From NCBI RefSeq assembly GCF_003049685.1, contig NZ_PYSY02000002.1:1153501-1217500 (forward strand): a stretch of 64,000 bases of DNA, read 5' to 3'. The stretch comes from Brucella pituitosa. GTDB lineage: Bacteria; Pseudomonadota; Alphaproteobacteria; Rhizobiales; Rhizobiaceae. The notes below the pieces were generated by a model. That model had not been told where the DNA came from, ran no database searches, and worked only from the letters and a program-made list of their open reading frames with translations. The translations under genes were made by a program, and so were the position numbers. This document shows positions 29,207 through 38,297 of this stretch, in pieces. Numbering within the stretch: position 1 is the first letter of the stretch; each line of letters starts with the position of its first letter.

Positions 29207-30046
29207 TCACGAAGCGGCCAATCCAAAAACCGCATCAGCGATAGCCGACGTGTCGGCTGTCTCGGGCGTCGATGGTGCTTCATTTGCATCTTCTGTCAGA
29301 AGAACACCCACTTGATCAATGCCAAGATCATCGAGTTGGTCAGGCGTGCCAAAGCCATATTCCATATGCCCACTTCCGATGATACCGACAACCAGTGCTT
29401 CGGGCTGTTCATTGAGATAAGCTGCAATGTTACAGGCGAAGGCCCGATCCCACGTCTGTTGCGCGCGGACGAAGCGATCAAACTCAGGTGCATCAGCAGG
29501 TTTTCCCTGCATCGCAGGTGGCCCGCCATTGGTCAGACGCAGGAGATGTTCGCGATGTGCAAGACTTGCAGGACGCGCTGGCGTCAGGCCGTCACGCTCT
29601 TCTTGTGGAATTGCATCCCAGCCTTCCTTGCCAACACGGGTAACAAGATCGCGACGGCAGTTTAGCGCCAGCATTTTAACGCGAAACTCGCGGCAGAAAT
29701 GAAACAACGGCCAATAGAGATCGGCAGCAAAGCCCCAGACTTTTCCCCACTCTGCACGTTCCAGAAATGTCTCAGCATCGAGCTTGCCCGCGACCCATTC
29801 GTCAAGCACAGGCTGGAGCCGTAGTGGAAACATTTCAAAGCCGACGGCAAGATCGTCACGAAGAGCGAGCAGAGAGGCGCAGATATGCGTCTGCCAGCGG
29901 TGAATATCATACCTATCATGGCGTTCGCCCAAGAGAACAACCCGCTTTTGCGCCACATACCGCATGACCGATTGGTGTGTGCGAATTTCAGCAGATTTTG
30001 GATCAATCCACTGTCCGATCAGGAGTTCTGATGTCTTGGAACTCAT
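29207..30046 (-). CDS. ChaN-like haem-binding protein (DUF399, Tiki/TraB-like fold)
   Basis: The 279-residue protein has the family hallmarks VVLLGERHDRYDIHRWQ (about 35-51), LAVGFEMFPL, CNIAAYLNEQ and IIGSGHMEYGFGTPDQL. ChaN-type proteins bind haem as dimers and are found with iron uptake genes. No signal peptide or lipobox is visible at the N-terminus, unlike classical ChaN lipoproteins, so it may be cytoplasmic. Its ATG overlaps the stop of the HutX/HemS-like gene, so the two are translationally coupled and probably handle the same ligand. Confidence 0.82.
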   Translation of the reverse strand: MSSKTSELLIGQWIDPKSAEIRTHQSVMRYVAQKRVVLLGERHDRYDIHRWQTHICASLLALRDDLAVGFEMFPLRLQPVLDEWVAGKLDAETFLERAEWGKVWGFAADLYWPLFHFCREFRVKMLALNCRRDLVTRVGKEGWDAIPQEERDGLTPARPASLAHREHLLRLTNGGPPAMQGKPADAPEFDRFVRAQQTWDRAFACNIAAYLNEQPEALVVGIIGSGHMEYGFGTPDQLDDLGIDQVGVLLTEDANEAPSTPETADTSAIADAVFGLAAS

Positions 30047-30756
30047 AGGAAAGCGTCCTTTGTACCCGAAACGATAAGGCCTGTTTCCTCGCCTGCTTCG
30101 TTAAGCGCATAGAACGTGAGAGCGTCATCCGTCCCGACCTCACGCCATGAAGCAACGTGGCCTGCCTTAAGATGCAGATGGAAATCAGGCTTCATCACAT
30201 TGATAAAACCGCGCGATGGCCGCACTTCCGGCATCTCACCGTTCCACTCCTGTTTGAAAGTGGGCAATTCGAGCGCAATGCGTATCTCGGCCTTATTGCG
30301 CTGAGCTGCCGCAAACGGAGCAAGACCCGGATCGTCTTCGCCAACTTCCTGCTTTTCCATTCCGCCTTGCTCTTTGGCTTTAGGCTCAAGCGTTGCGAAT
30401 TCGAAGCTATCCAGTGCCTTGTCGAACGGTTCAGCACCTTCAAAACCAATGACACTGCCGATAACACTGTCATCCGACGCAAGCAGATCGATACGCGGAT
30501 AGACTTTTTCCTGCATCACACTGCTGCGGTCAGCGATAAGCGACGCAATTGCTGAAAGATCGATGCGCGAATGGTGCTCCGCGCCGGAGAAGTAAATCCA
30601 GCTATCGCGAACTTCGACCTGTTCCACAACACCGATACGTTCATGCGTCGCGCCACCACTTTTGGAATTGATCATCAGCTTGCCCATGGCTGGCAACGTT
30701 TTGAGAACATCAGCGGCATCGGCCAGAAGTTTTACGCGGATTGGTTGTTCGCTCAT
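30043..30756 (-). CDS. HutX/HemS-like haem utilisation protein
   Basis: A 237-residue protein starting at ATG 30756 (GAGGAA upstream). The segment LPAMGKLMINSKSGGATHERIG, IDLSAIASLIADRSSVM and YPRIDLLASDDSVIGSVIGFEG resembles the half-size HutX/ChuX and single repeats of HemS/HmuS haem-trafficking proteins; the second half has a related GFINVMKPDFHLHLKAGHV stretch rich in histidine. It probably accepts haem after import. The assignment rests on pattern memory, so I am less sure of it than of its neighbours. It lies 7 bp after the ABC transporter gene. Confidence 0.55.
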   Translation of the reverse strand: MSEQPIRVKLLADAADVLKTLPAMGKLMINSKSGGATHERIGVVEQVEVRDSWIYFSGAEHHSRIDLSAIASLIADRSSVMQEKVYPRIDLLASDDSVIGSVIGFEGAEPFDKALDSFEFATLEPKAKEQGGMEKQEVGEDDPGLAPFAAAQRNKAEIRIALELPTFKQEWNGEMPEVRPSRGFINVMKPDFHLHLKAGHVASWREVGTDDALTFYALNEAGEETGLIVSGTKDAFL

Positions 30757-30763
30757 AATTTCC

Positions 30764-32494
30764 TCATGCTGTTTGGAGATCAGACATCTCGGACCGCTTT
30801 TGCGTAGTGCTAAAAGTTTCAAGATTGATGATGTTGTCGATGACAAGATTTGCAGGCTCGCGATGAGCCAGAATGACGATTGTTGAAGTGGGAAGTTCTT
30901 TGCGCAAAAGGCCCAGCAGCTCGGTCTCGGCTATCTTATCCAGTGCACTGGTGGCTTCATCGAGAAACACCCAATCTGGCTTAATCAGGATGGCGCGCGC
31001 AAGAGCCAGCCTTTGCATCTCGCCACCAGAGAGTGTTCCCGGCGCGATATGTTCGCCAGAACATGCTTTTAGCGAGAGCTTCGACAGCCCGACCTTTGCA
31101 AGCGCTTCAGCGATTTGGGTCTGAGCGAAATTCTCTGTCGGAAGCGGATAGGAGACCGCATCATATAGTCCGGCATTCGGCAGGTAAGGCTTTTGCGAAA
31201 GCACAAGCATCGAGGTATCAGGTCGGTGAATTGTTCCGTCTGCAAAATTCCAGGCGCCAGCAATCAGACGAAGCAACGTCGTCTTTCCAAGGCCTGAGCG
31301 GCCACGCAGCCATACAGTTTTGCCGGGTTCGATTTCAAGCTCGGATATGTTCAGAAGGTTCTGTCCATCAGGCGTTTTCAATGAAACGTCACGCAATTGC
31401 AGCGATGAGTGTGTGGGCTGGGCGATGGAGAGACTGCCCTCATCACGAACATTTCGTGCTGCATTCATGAAGCCCGACAGACGCGAAATTGCTGATACGA
31501 GTTTTGCCAGCTTTTCGTAGTTGAAAATAAACCAGGAGAGATTGGTCGAGACCTGAGCGAAGGCCTGTCCCAGCTGCATCAGACCGCCGAAAGTCAGCGC
31601 ACCTGCAAAATATCCGGGCAAGCCGAAGAACGTTGGAATGCGAAAAACACTGTGCCGATAAGGGAAAGTGAACAATCCCAACTGCACCTGTCGCGCCACG
31701 AGACGAAACCAGTTTTCTCGGACTGCAGAAAACTTGTCTGAAAGTATTTTTTTCTCGTGTTCTTCCCCATTCATCACAGCAATATCACCCGCATGTTGAC
31801 GAATATGCGCCATTGCAAAACGGAAATTTGCTTCTCTCTTCTGCTGTTCTACGAAGGTAGCCTTAAGACGATGCCCGAAAAAATGCGTTATGAATGAAGA
31901 GACGAACACATAAAGAAAAGCTGCCCATAGCATGTAACGGGGGATCGTGACGTCAATTCCAAAAAGATTGAAACTCAGCACATAGGTGGAAAGGCCCCAC
32001 AGCACAGCAATATAGGAAAACAATGCAATGATTGTTGTGATTAGTCCCAGACCCTCAGCCAAAGTATGGTGAACGAACAACTCGCAATCTTCTGCGATAC
32101 GTTGATCCGGGTTATCGGGGGTCTGTCCATCCTTGCGGATAGCCAGATGCCAATATGCTTTGTTCGACATCCACGTAGAAATAACGGTCTCTGTAAGTTT
32201 CTGCCGCCAGCGGATTTTGAGCGTTCCCTGAAGAGCCTCACCTGACAGATTAACGCACGTATTGACCAGAACGATCAGAGCGAAAATGCCTATCTGATTG
32301 ACGGCGACAAAAACATTGCGCTGTTCCAGAGCATTATAAAAATCTGCTGTCCATTTGACGAGCCACAAACCTGTATAAATGCCCACCAGTTCCAAAGCGA
32401 AAATTACGGCGAGCAGCGACCAACTGAGCACCTTTCCCGGGCCTGCATTGCAATATTTGAGTAGCTGCCAAAACTGTCTGAGAACAATAAGCAT
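30764..32494 (-). CDS. ABC transporter with fused ATPase, SbmA/BacA-YddA (ABCD) family
   Basis: The 576-residue protein joins an SbmA/BacA-like membrane half (first span VLSWSLLAVIFALELVGIYTGL; family block FYNALEQRNV; IRWRQKLTETVISTWMSNKAYW; RIAEDCELFVHHTLAEGL) to a nucleotide-binding domain with Walker A LRGRSGLGKTTLLR, signature LSGGEMQRLALAR, Walker B WVFLDEATSAL and the H-loop ILAHRE. Relatives include YddA and the mycobacterial cobalamin importer Rv1819c. It is an unusual partner for a haem or siderophore receptor, which normally works with a BtuCD-type importer and a periplasmic binding protein; neither is encoded here. It is second in the operon, 74 bp after the receptor. Confidence 0.85.
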   Translation of the reverse strand: MLIVLRQFWQLLKYCNAGPGKVLSWSLLAVIFALELVGIYTGLWLVKWTADFYNALEQRNVFVAVNQIGIFALIVLVNTCVNLSGEALQGTLKIRWRQKLTETVISTWMSNKAYWHLAIRKDGQTPDNPDQRIAEDCELFVHHTLAEGLGLITTIIALFSYIAVLWGLSTYVLSFNLFGIDVTIPRYMLWAAFLYVFVSSFITHFFGHRLKATFVEQQKREANFRFAMAHIRQHAGDIAVMNGEEHEKKILSDKFSAVRENWFRLVARQVQLGLFTFPYRHSVFRIPTFFGLPGYFAGALTFGGLMQLGQAFAQVSTNLSWFIFNYEKLAKLVSAISRLSGFMNAARNVRDEGSLSIAQPTHSSLQLRDVSLKTPDGQNLLNISELEIEPGKTVWLRGRSGLGKTTLLRLIAGAWNFADGTIHRPDTSMLVLSQKPYLPNAGLYDAVSYPLPTENFAQTQIAEALAKVGLSKLSLKACSGEHIAPGTLSGGEMQRLALARAILIKPDWVFLDEATSALDKIAETELLGLLRKELPTSTIVILAHREPANLVIDNIINLETFSTTQKRSEMSDLQTA

Positions 32495-32568
32495 AATTAA
32501 CCGATACTGACATGAGAAAACCGGAGCCGTTTTTCAAACCGCCCCGGCATGTTGATCATCGATGACGA

Positions 32569-34923
32569 TCAGAAGCGCATCGTTGCACCCACCTTGAAGG
32601 TACGGCCCGGTGCCACCTGCATTTCCAGCGGATTGACATTGGCGACTGACGACGTCTCCGGCGAATTGGCATAACCTGTCAGCGTATTTGGGAAATAGCG
32701 CTTGTCGAAGATATTCTCGACACCGAAATTCACGTCAATATGCTTGGTCGGGGACCACTTGGCATAGGCATCAAACACCGAATAATTCGACGGTTTGAAA
32801 GCATTTTCATCAGCGCGGCGCTTCACGCCCGATGCGAAAGTGCCTACAAACTCTGTTTCCAGATTCCAATCGGGGATGATGTAACGCAGTCCCAGAACCG
32901 TGGTCAGCGGAACTGCACCATCAAACGGCGTCTTCTCAGATCCGGCATCCACACGCTGATCGCCACGCATATAAGAAAGCGCCGCATTGGCGAAAACGTT
33001 GTTGTAAACCTCGTATTCGCCGCCGAACTCAATACCCCAGACCTTTACACTCTCGACGTTGTCAGAGGTGTACTTATCGGTGGTTCCAGGAACCTGTTGC
33101 AGGCCCCTAATGAAATCCTTGTAATCGGAATAGAAGGCAGAAGCGCTGAAATAGCCGCGATCATACTCGCCACGCAGACCCGCTTCATAGCTGCGGACAA
33201 ATTCTGGCTTCAAGTTCGGATTGGGAATGACCTCTACCATGCTTGTCGCACCGATTGAGGTGGAAGATACGAAGAGCTGCTGTGCGGTCGGCATCTTGAA
33301 ACCTTCGCCATAGGAGGCAAACACCGAATAAGTATCGTCGAGCTTATAAATCGCACCCAAGCGCTTAATCAAACGGGTCTTGTCGGTCTTCTCAGGATCA
33401 AAACCTTCGAGCGGAACATAGTCACCATCCTGGGTCGGATCGATTGAGTAAGTTGCAAGACGCAGGCCCGGCGTAAGCGTCAGACGCTCATCCAACAGCT
33501 TGATTTCATCCTGAACATAGAAATCGGCGCGTATGGTCTCAACTTTGGGGAAATTGAACCCTTGTCGCAACGCAACAGTCGTAACGCCCGTATTCAGATT
33601 GGTGGTGATATTTTCACCATCATAATTACTCTTGGTGATGTCACCCGCAAAGCCATAAATGAGTTTGTGGCTGGTTTGACCGAGATCAAATGACGAGGTC
33701 AGCTGAACATCAGCCTGCAGAAAGTCTTCGCTGTAATTGCGGATCTGAATGCGCTTTTCACGTCGCGGCGTTGCCAGAAGCGGATAATTGCGGATCTGAG
33801 TGCTGGTCGTATCGCGCTTTTGCGGTGAATAGGAAATGTTCCATTTCACCTCATCCAGCCACGATGCGCCCACCGTCCAGCGATGATCCAAAGCAAAGCG
33901 AGCGCGCTGCATTTTCAGCGAACGATCCCAGCTCTCGTTCTCATAATAGAAACTGTAATAAGCAGGCATGCTTGCATAAAGCGAATTGGCAGCACCGGAA
34001 TCGTATTTCTGATCCACATCAGTGTTGCGCTCGAACCATTCGCCAGTCAGCTTGAACTCATGATCAGCCGACGGGCTCCACTGAAGTTTCAACAGGCTGT
34101 TATAGGAATCCGTATCCATCGGTGATGCTTTATTGCATGGCCAGATCGCTTCACGCGGACAGCCCCAGATACCGCCATCTGCACGTGCTTTACGCATGTC
34201 CGGCTCAGATGCACTCATATGTCCGAAACTGCCTAGAACCTTAAAGTCTCCGGCTTCGGCCGCACCGGTGATCTGTTTGCGGAACGATTTATCGAAGCTG
34301 TCATAGCTGAACTTGGTTTCGACAGCCCATGGCTTGGTACCATCCAGAAGATCGTCGGCATCAAGCGTCCTGAAAAACACGACTCCACCCAGAGCATCAG
34401 CTCCCCACAGAACCGAATTCGGGCCACGTGTGATTTCTACCGACTTCATATTGAAAGGATCAACGAAGTCTCGGCTACCATCGGTAATGCGCTCCTGAAC
34501 GCGTGCGCCATCGACCAGGATTTGCACACGATTGCCACCTACACCACGAATATTGAAGCTATTGAGCTGGCCGAAAGGATTGGTCAATGACGTTTGACGA
34601 TCAACACTTATGCCCGGCTCATACCGTACCATATCCTGAATATCGCGCACTTGATGACGGTCCAGCGTGTCGCGATCAATCACACTGATCGACATCGGAA
34701 CATCAAGCAGGTTCTTGGCAGCGCGCTCGGCAGAAAGCGTAATCGTCTTGAGCTTGATAGGCTCAGAACTTTCGCCTTCAGTGTTCTGGCTTTGCTGGAC
34801 GGCATCTGTTTTTAGTGCTGTTTGAGCGGATGCCTCCGAAGCGACGCAGAGCACCACAGAGACAGAAAGCATATTCAACCAATGACGATTGACGGATTTT
34901 TGGAAAGCGGTAGTCCCCAGCAT
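32569..34923 (-). CDS. TonB-dependent outer-membrane receptor, haem-receptor type
   Basis: A 784-residue precursor: signal peptide (LSVSVVLCVASEASAQ, cut near residue 34), a plug domain with VPMSISVIDRDTLDRH, FNIRGVGGNRVQILVDGARV and RGPNSVLWGADALGGVVFF, then a 22-strand barrel ending in the aromatic residue of VGATMRF. Near the middle of the barrel GFKMPTAQQLF stands where haem receptors have FRAP, and NPNLKPEFVRSYE is the NPNL box of the same group. Haem or haemoglobin is therefore the best guess; a siderophore cannot be excluded. It heads the five-gene - strand operon and lies downstream of a candidate iron operator. Confidence 0.87.
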   Translation of the reverse strand: MLGTTAFQKSVNRHWLNMLSVSVVLCVASEASAQTALKTDAVQQSQNTEGESSEPIKLKTITLSAERAAKNLLDVPMSISVIDRDTLDRHQVRDIQDMVRYEPGISVDRQTSLTNPFGQLNSFNIRGVGGNRVQILVDGARVQERITDGSRDFVDPFNMKSVEITRGPNSVLWGADALGGVVFFRTLDADDLLDGTKPWAVETKFSYDSFDKSFRKQITGAAEAGDFKVLGSFGHMSASEPDMRKARADGGIWGCPREAIWPCNKASPMDTDSYNSLLKLQWSPSADHEFKLTGEWFERNTDVDQKYDSGAANSLYASMPAYYSFYYENESWDRSLKMQRARFALDHRWTVGASWLDEVKWNISYSPQKRDTTSTQIRNYPLLATPRREKRIQIRNYSEDFLQADVQLTSSFDLGQTSHKLIYGFAGDITKSNYDGENITTNLNTGVTTVALRQGFNFPKVETIRADFYVQDEIKLLDERLTLTPGLRLATYSIDPTQDGDYVPLEGFDPEKTDKTRLIKRLGAIYKLDDTYSVFASYGEGFKMPTAQQLFVSSTSIGATSMVEVIPNPNLKPEFVRSYEAGLRGEYDRGYFSASAFYSDYKDFIRGLQQVPGTTDKYTSDNVESVKVWGIEFGGEYEVYNNVFANAALSYMRGDQRVDAGSEKTPFDGAVPLTTVLGLRYIIPDWNLETEFVGTFASGVKRRADENAFKPSNYSVFDAYAKWSPTKHIDVNFGVENIFDKRYFPNTLTGYANSPETSSVANVNPLEMQVAPGRTFKVGATMRF

Positions 34924-34986
34924 GATGGCCCCGAGATAAGCATTGCATGATCGCTGGCTTGCCTATCGGGACTTGCTGGCTAAAAG

Positions 34987-35003
34987 TTGAGTAGATTACT
35001 CAA
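34987..35003. promoter_or_regulatory. Candidate iron-responsive operator (TGA-N9-TCA)
   Basis: A perfect palindrome, TTGAGTA-GAT-TACTCAA, about 64 bp upstream of the receptor start codon. It fits the TGA-N9-TCA pattern described for the rhizobial iron regulator RirA (TGA 34988-34990, TCA 35000-35002). Location before an iron-uptake operon supports the reading; regulator binding is inference. Confidence 0.65.
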
Positions 35004-35153
35004 TATATTATTTGGGACTGTATTCAACGGTTGCGGAGTGTTTCCAACAGCAATTAGCGCGCTGATACTGAGACAGCGGCAATTATGCAACACTTATAAC
35101 ATGTCACGTTTGTATACGACGGCAATAAGAAAAAAGAGTATGTGTTGGGAAAA

Positions 35154-35229
35154 TGGCTGGGGCGCCTGGATTCGAACCAGGGGATGCCGGTACCAAAAAA
35201 CCGGTGCCTTACCGCTTGGCTACGCCCCA
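35154..35229 (-). tRNA. tRNA-Gln (UUG), apparent 8-nt anticodon loop
   Basis: The - strand folds into a full cloverleaf: acceptor TGGGGCG/CGCCCCA with the U1-A72 pair typical of tRNA-Gln, D-stem GCC/GGC, T-arm CCTGG-TTCGAAT-CCAGG, and an encoded GCCA 3' end. The anticodon stem CCGGT/ACCGG encloses TTTTTGGT, eight bases, where tRNA-Gln has seven (TTTTGGT). One extra T in a T6 run explains it. Total length is 76 with CCA instead of 75. Identity as tRNA-Gln is secure; whether the extra base is real is not. Confidence 0.9.
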
Positions 35230-35434
35230 ACAAATCAGATCAAAGTGATCGATTGCGCGGGCTTATAGCCGCTCCCTGCGCCAAGTGCAATCGCCTATTG
35301 TCGAATTCTGGTAAGCTTTACAAGGAGAATTTCCGCAGTGCATAACAAGCGGCTCAAATCAGCTAAGTACAGGGATTTGCCTTCGCGTCCAAAGCTGGTA
35401 ATCCGATAACAGAGTCATTTTTTTGGTTATTGCA

Positions 35435-36442
35435 ATGATCTTGCTACTGGTTTCCTTTCTTGCAAGCGCTATTCTTTGCGGCGTCGGCCTTTATGTTTTA
35501 TCCGCGCTTCTGCCAGCAAGCTTTCTTGCGGCCAAATTCAATGCACGCTCCAACCATAGCGTAGCTGCCAGGCAAATCGGCGGCCTTGCGCTCATACCGG
35601 CCATTATAGTCTCGCTTTTAATGTTCGGCACAGATCTTGGGCTGACTATTGATCTGGTCCTCAGTCTCAGCGGAGCCTGTTTATTACTCTGGGTTATCGG
35701 TGGTCTGGATGATCGTTTCGAGCTTTCCGTCACAACACGCTTTGGCTCGCAGTGCGTGGCCGCATGCCTGGTGGTTTATGGGCTCGGCCCCGATTTCCGA
35801 CTATTACCCGAGCTTTTGCCCCATTGGGCAGAGATCGCGCTGATTGTCATCACGCTTGTCGCGGCAATCAATGTTACAAATTTCATGGATGGTCTGGATT
35901 GCATGACCGTTGCAGGCATCGGCGTGCCCATGGTTGGAATTGCGCTGCTGGCAACATTTCAGCTTGCAGGCGTTGAAAGCGGCACAATCGCTGCAATCAC
36001 GGCAGGCGGGCTTGTGGGTTTTGCTTTTTACAACCGCCCACCCGCAAGCGTTTTTTTGGGCGATTCCGGGAGCTTTCCGCTGGGGCTTATTGCCGGAACC
36101 GCGCTTCTACTTCTGGCACGGGAAACGCATATAGCCGTCGCGCTTATTCTGCCGCTCTATTACGTGCTTGATGCCGGCACGACAATCATCTTACGCGGTC
36201 TGGCAGGCGAGAACATTCTGAAAGCACATTCAAAACATGCCTATCAGGTCGCCAAACGGGCCGGGTGGAGCGTGTCGAAGGTGGTGAGCCACGTCGCACT
36301 GCTCAATATCATTCTGATAGCATGTGCGGCAGCAATTATGGTCTTCGACCATATGCTTTCGCAAATCATCTTCGTGCTTATTGCCGCAGTCGCAGTGCTT
36401 TTGCTGCTGCTCGATTTCCGTGGACGTTTCAGGAAGTTATAA
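35435..36442 (+). CDS. Undecaprenyl-phosphate glycosyl-1-phosphate transferase, WecA/MraY family
   Basis: A membrane enzyme that starts polysaccharide synthesis by moving a sugar-1-phosphate (often an N-acetylhexosamine) from UDP-sugar to undecaprenyl phosphate. From ATG 35435 the protein has 335 residues and about ten membrane spans. Family motifs: NHSVAARQIGGLAL, VIGGLDDRFEL (Asp-Asp pair), TNFMDGLDCM (catalytic NxxDGxD) and VFLGDSGSFPLG, with HSKHAYQ in the C-terminal loop. No good ribosome-binding site is visible; a TTG 12 bases upstream is an alternative start. It ends tail to tail with, and overlaps by 14 bp, the dehydratase gene, a pairing common in O-antigen loci (WbpL/WbpM-like). Confidence 0.88.
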   Translation: MILLLVSFLASAILCGVGLYVLSALLPASFLAAKFNARSNHSVAARQIGGLALIPAIIVSLLMFGTDLGLTIDLVLSLSGACLLLWVIGGLDDRFELSVTTRFGSQCVAACLVVYGLGPDFRLLPELLPHWAEIALIVITLVAAINVTNFMDGLDCMTVAGIGVPMVGIALLATFQLAGVESGTIAAITAGGLVGFAFYNRPPASVFLGDSGSFPLGLIAGTALLLLARETHIAVALILPLYYVLDAGTTIILRGLAGENILKAHSKHAYQVAKRAGWSVSKVVSHVALLNIILIACAAAIMVFDHMLSQIIFVLIAAVAVLLLLLDFRGRFRKL

Positions 36443-38297
36443 CGTCAAACAGAACCTTGCGGACCGCGTTGACATCTTCTGTCTCCATCGCAGCCCGGAG
36501 AGTATCAAGGCTTTTAGGGACGTCCACAGCAACCTTTTGCCCCTTGGGGGCACGCATAATTTTGGGGTGACGCGTCGTCTGAGCCTGAGAAGGATCGTAG
36601 AAAAGCTCTTCATACATCTTCTCACCTTCGCGAATGCCCGTCACCTCAATCGCAATATCGCCGTCGGGATTGTCTGCGCTACGCACCGTCAGCCCCGCAA
36701 GCAGGATCATATTCTCGGCCAGGTCACGAACCTTGACCGGATCGCCCATTTCGAGAAGCACCGTATCGCCGGATTTGGCAATTGCACCGGATTGCACGAT
36801 GAGTTCTGCTGCTTCCTTGATCGACATGAAATAGCGCGTCATGTCTTCGTGCGTGAGCGTGACGGGTCCACCATTGGCGATCTGTTCGCGGAAAAGCGGA
36901 ACCACTGAACCGTTGGAGCCCAGAACATTGCCGAAGCGGACGGAATAGAATGACTTATGATGGCCCGCCTTTTCAGCGAGTGTCCCGTAGTAGTAGACGA
37001 CAAGTTCGGCCCAGCGCTTTGTTGCGCCCATGACATTCGTTGGCCTCACGGCCTTATCGGATGAAATCAGCACCAAACGTTCGACATCGGTTTCAAAGGC
37101 TGCGGCAGCCACGTTCAGCGTGCCGAACACGTTGTTATAGATACCGACAAGCGGGTTCTTTTCGACAAGCGGCACATGCTTATAAGCTGCGCAATGATAG
37201 ACCGTATCAACGGTGTGGGTGCGGATAGCTTTTTCAACACATTGCTGATTTGCCACCGTGCCGAGCACTGGAATGACATCGCATTGCGCAATCTGCCGTA
37301 ACTGTCGCTCGATCTGATAAAGCGCGAATTCGCTCGATTCAAAAAGCACGATGCAGCTTGGGTTCCACTGCGCAATCGTGCGGCAGAGCTGGCTGCCAAT
37401 CGACCCGCCAGCGCCCGTAACCATAATGCGTCGCCCTTCGACAACTTCGCGGAGCAAATCGACATCTGGCGGTACAGGCGAGCGCCCAAGCAAATCGTCA
37501 ATTTCGACATTGCGCAGAGCACTGACAAGATATTTGCCAGCCGTCAGATCAGCGATTGGGGGTAGAATGCGGGTGCTAACCGGCAGACGCCCGAGCAGGC
37601 GTGCAAGTTCCTGCCGCTGCTTCTGATCGATTTCCGGTTCGGATATGACAACCTGACCAACGCCAAAATTCTCGATCAAACGTGGGATCGCTGCAATGTC
37701 ATAGACCCGGAGACCAATGATATCCATGCCGCCAAGCTGGCCCGTGGGATCAACGAAACCAATGACATGCGTATCGCTATGGCTTCTGAGTGCTGTTGCC
37801 AGCTGACGCCCGGGTTCACCCACACCAATAATAAGAGCCGTGCTTGTATAAGCCCTGCTGGCTTCGGCACTGCGCAGCAGCCATTTCGCACCAAATCGGC
37901 TGGCAGAAATAAGCACCGTGCTCAAAAGCCAGTAGAGAAGAGGAACCGAACGCGGCAAACCAGCGCCGCCGTATGATTCCATAAGAAAGACCAGCGCCAC
38001 CCAGAATAGGGCTGCAATAGCGGTCGCCTGAAAGATTGGCCAGATGGCTCGCTCGGCCAGATAGCGAATAATTGCCCGATAAAGACCAAAACGAATAAAG
38101 ACGGGGATTGCGAGAGCCGGAGCGATGGCGATCAGGAAAATCTGCGTCTGCGTCGGGACAAAAACAAAGCCAAGCCGCATGACAAAGGCGAGATAGGCGC
38201 TGAGCAGCAACAACAAGCAGTCGCTCAGCAGCAGTATGATCTGCTTACCAACACGCGGTAATAAAGCCAGCCTCTGCCAGGGATATCTGAAACTCAT
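36429..38297 (-). CDS. FlaA1/CapD/WbpM-type UDP-sugar 4,6-dehydratase, membrane-bound
   Basis: A long-form dehydratase of 622 residues from ATG 38297 (a GTG at 38366 would add 23). Four membrane spans fill the first about 130 residues (for example IILLLSDCLLLLLSAYLAFVM). A first Rossmann-like region (ALIIGVGEPGRQLATAL) and then the catalytic short-chain dehydrogenase domain follow: RIMVTGAGGSIGSQLCRTI (NAD binding), CAAYKHVPLVEKNP, ISSDKAVRPTNVMGATKRWAE with SDK in place of SYK, and FGNVLGSNGSVVPLF. These convert UDP-GlcNAc to a 4-keto-6-deoxy sugar for QuiNAc or FucNAc. It is probably functionally paired with the convergent transferase gene that uses such sugars. Confidence 0.9.
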   Translation of the reverse strand: MSFRYPWQRLALLPRVGKQIILLLSDCLLLLLSAYLAFVMRLGFVFVPTQTQIFLIAIAPALAIPVFIRFGLYRAIIRYLAERAIWPIFQATAIAALFWVALVFLMESYGGAGLPRSVPLLYWLLSTVLISASRFGAKWLLRSAEASRAYTSTALIIGVGEPGRQLATALRSHSDTHVIGFVDPTGQLGGMDIIGLRVYDIAAIPRLIENFGVGQVVISEPEIDQKQRQELARLLGRLPVSTRILPPIADLTAGKYLVSALRNVEIDDLLGRSPVPPDVDLLREVVEGRRIMVTGAGGSIGSQLCRTIAQWNPSCIVLFESSEFALYQIERQLRQIAQCDVIPVLGTVANQQCVEKAIRTHTVDTVYHCAAYKHVPLVEKNPLVGIYNNVFGTLNVAAAAFETDVERLVLISSDKAVRPTNVMGATKRWAELVVYYYGTLAEKAGHHKSFYSVRFGNVLGSNGSVVPLFREQIANGGPVTLTHEDMTRYFMSIKEAAELIVQSGAIAKSGDTVLLEMGDPVKVRDLAENMILLAGLTVRSADNPDGDIAIEVTGIREGEKMYEELFYDPSQAQTTRHPKIMRAPKGQKVAVDVPKSLDTLRAAMETEDVNAVRKVLFDVITS

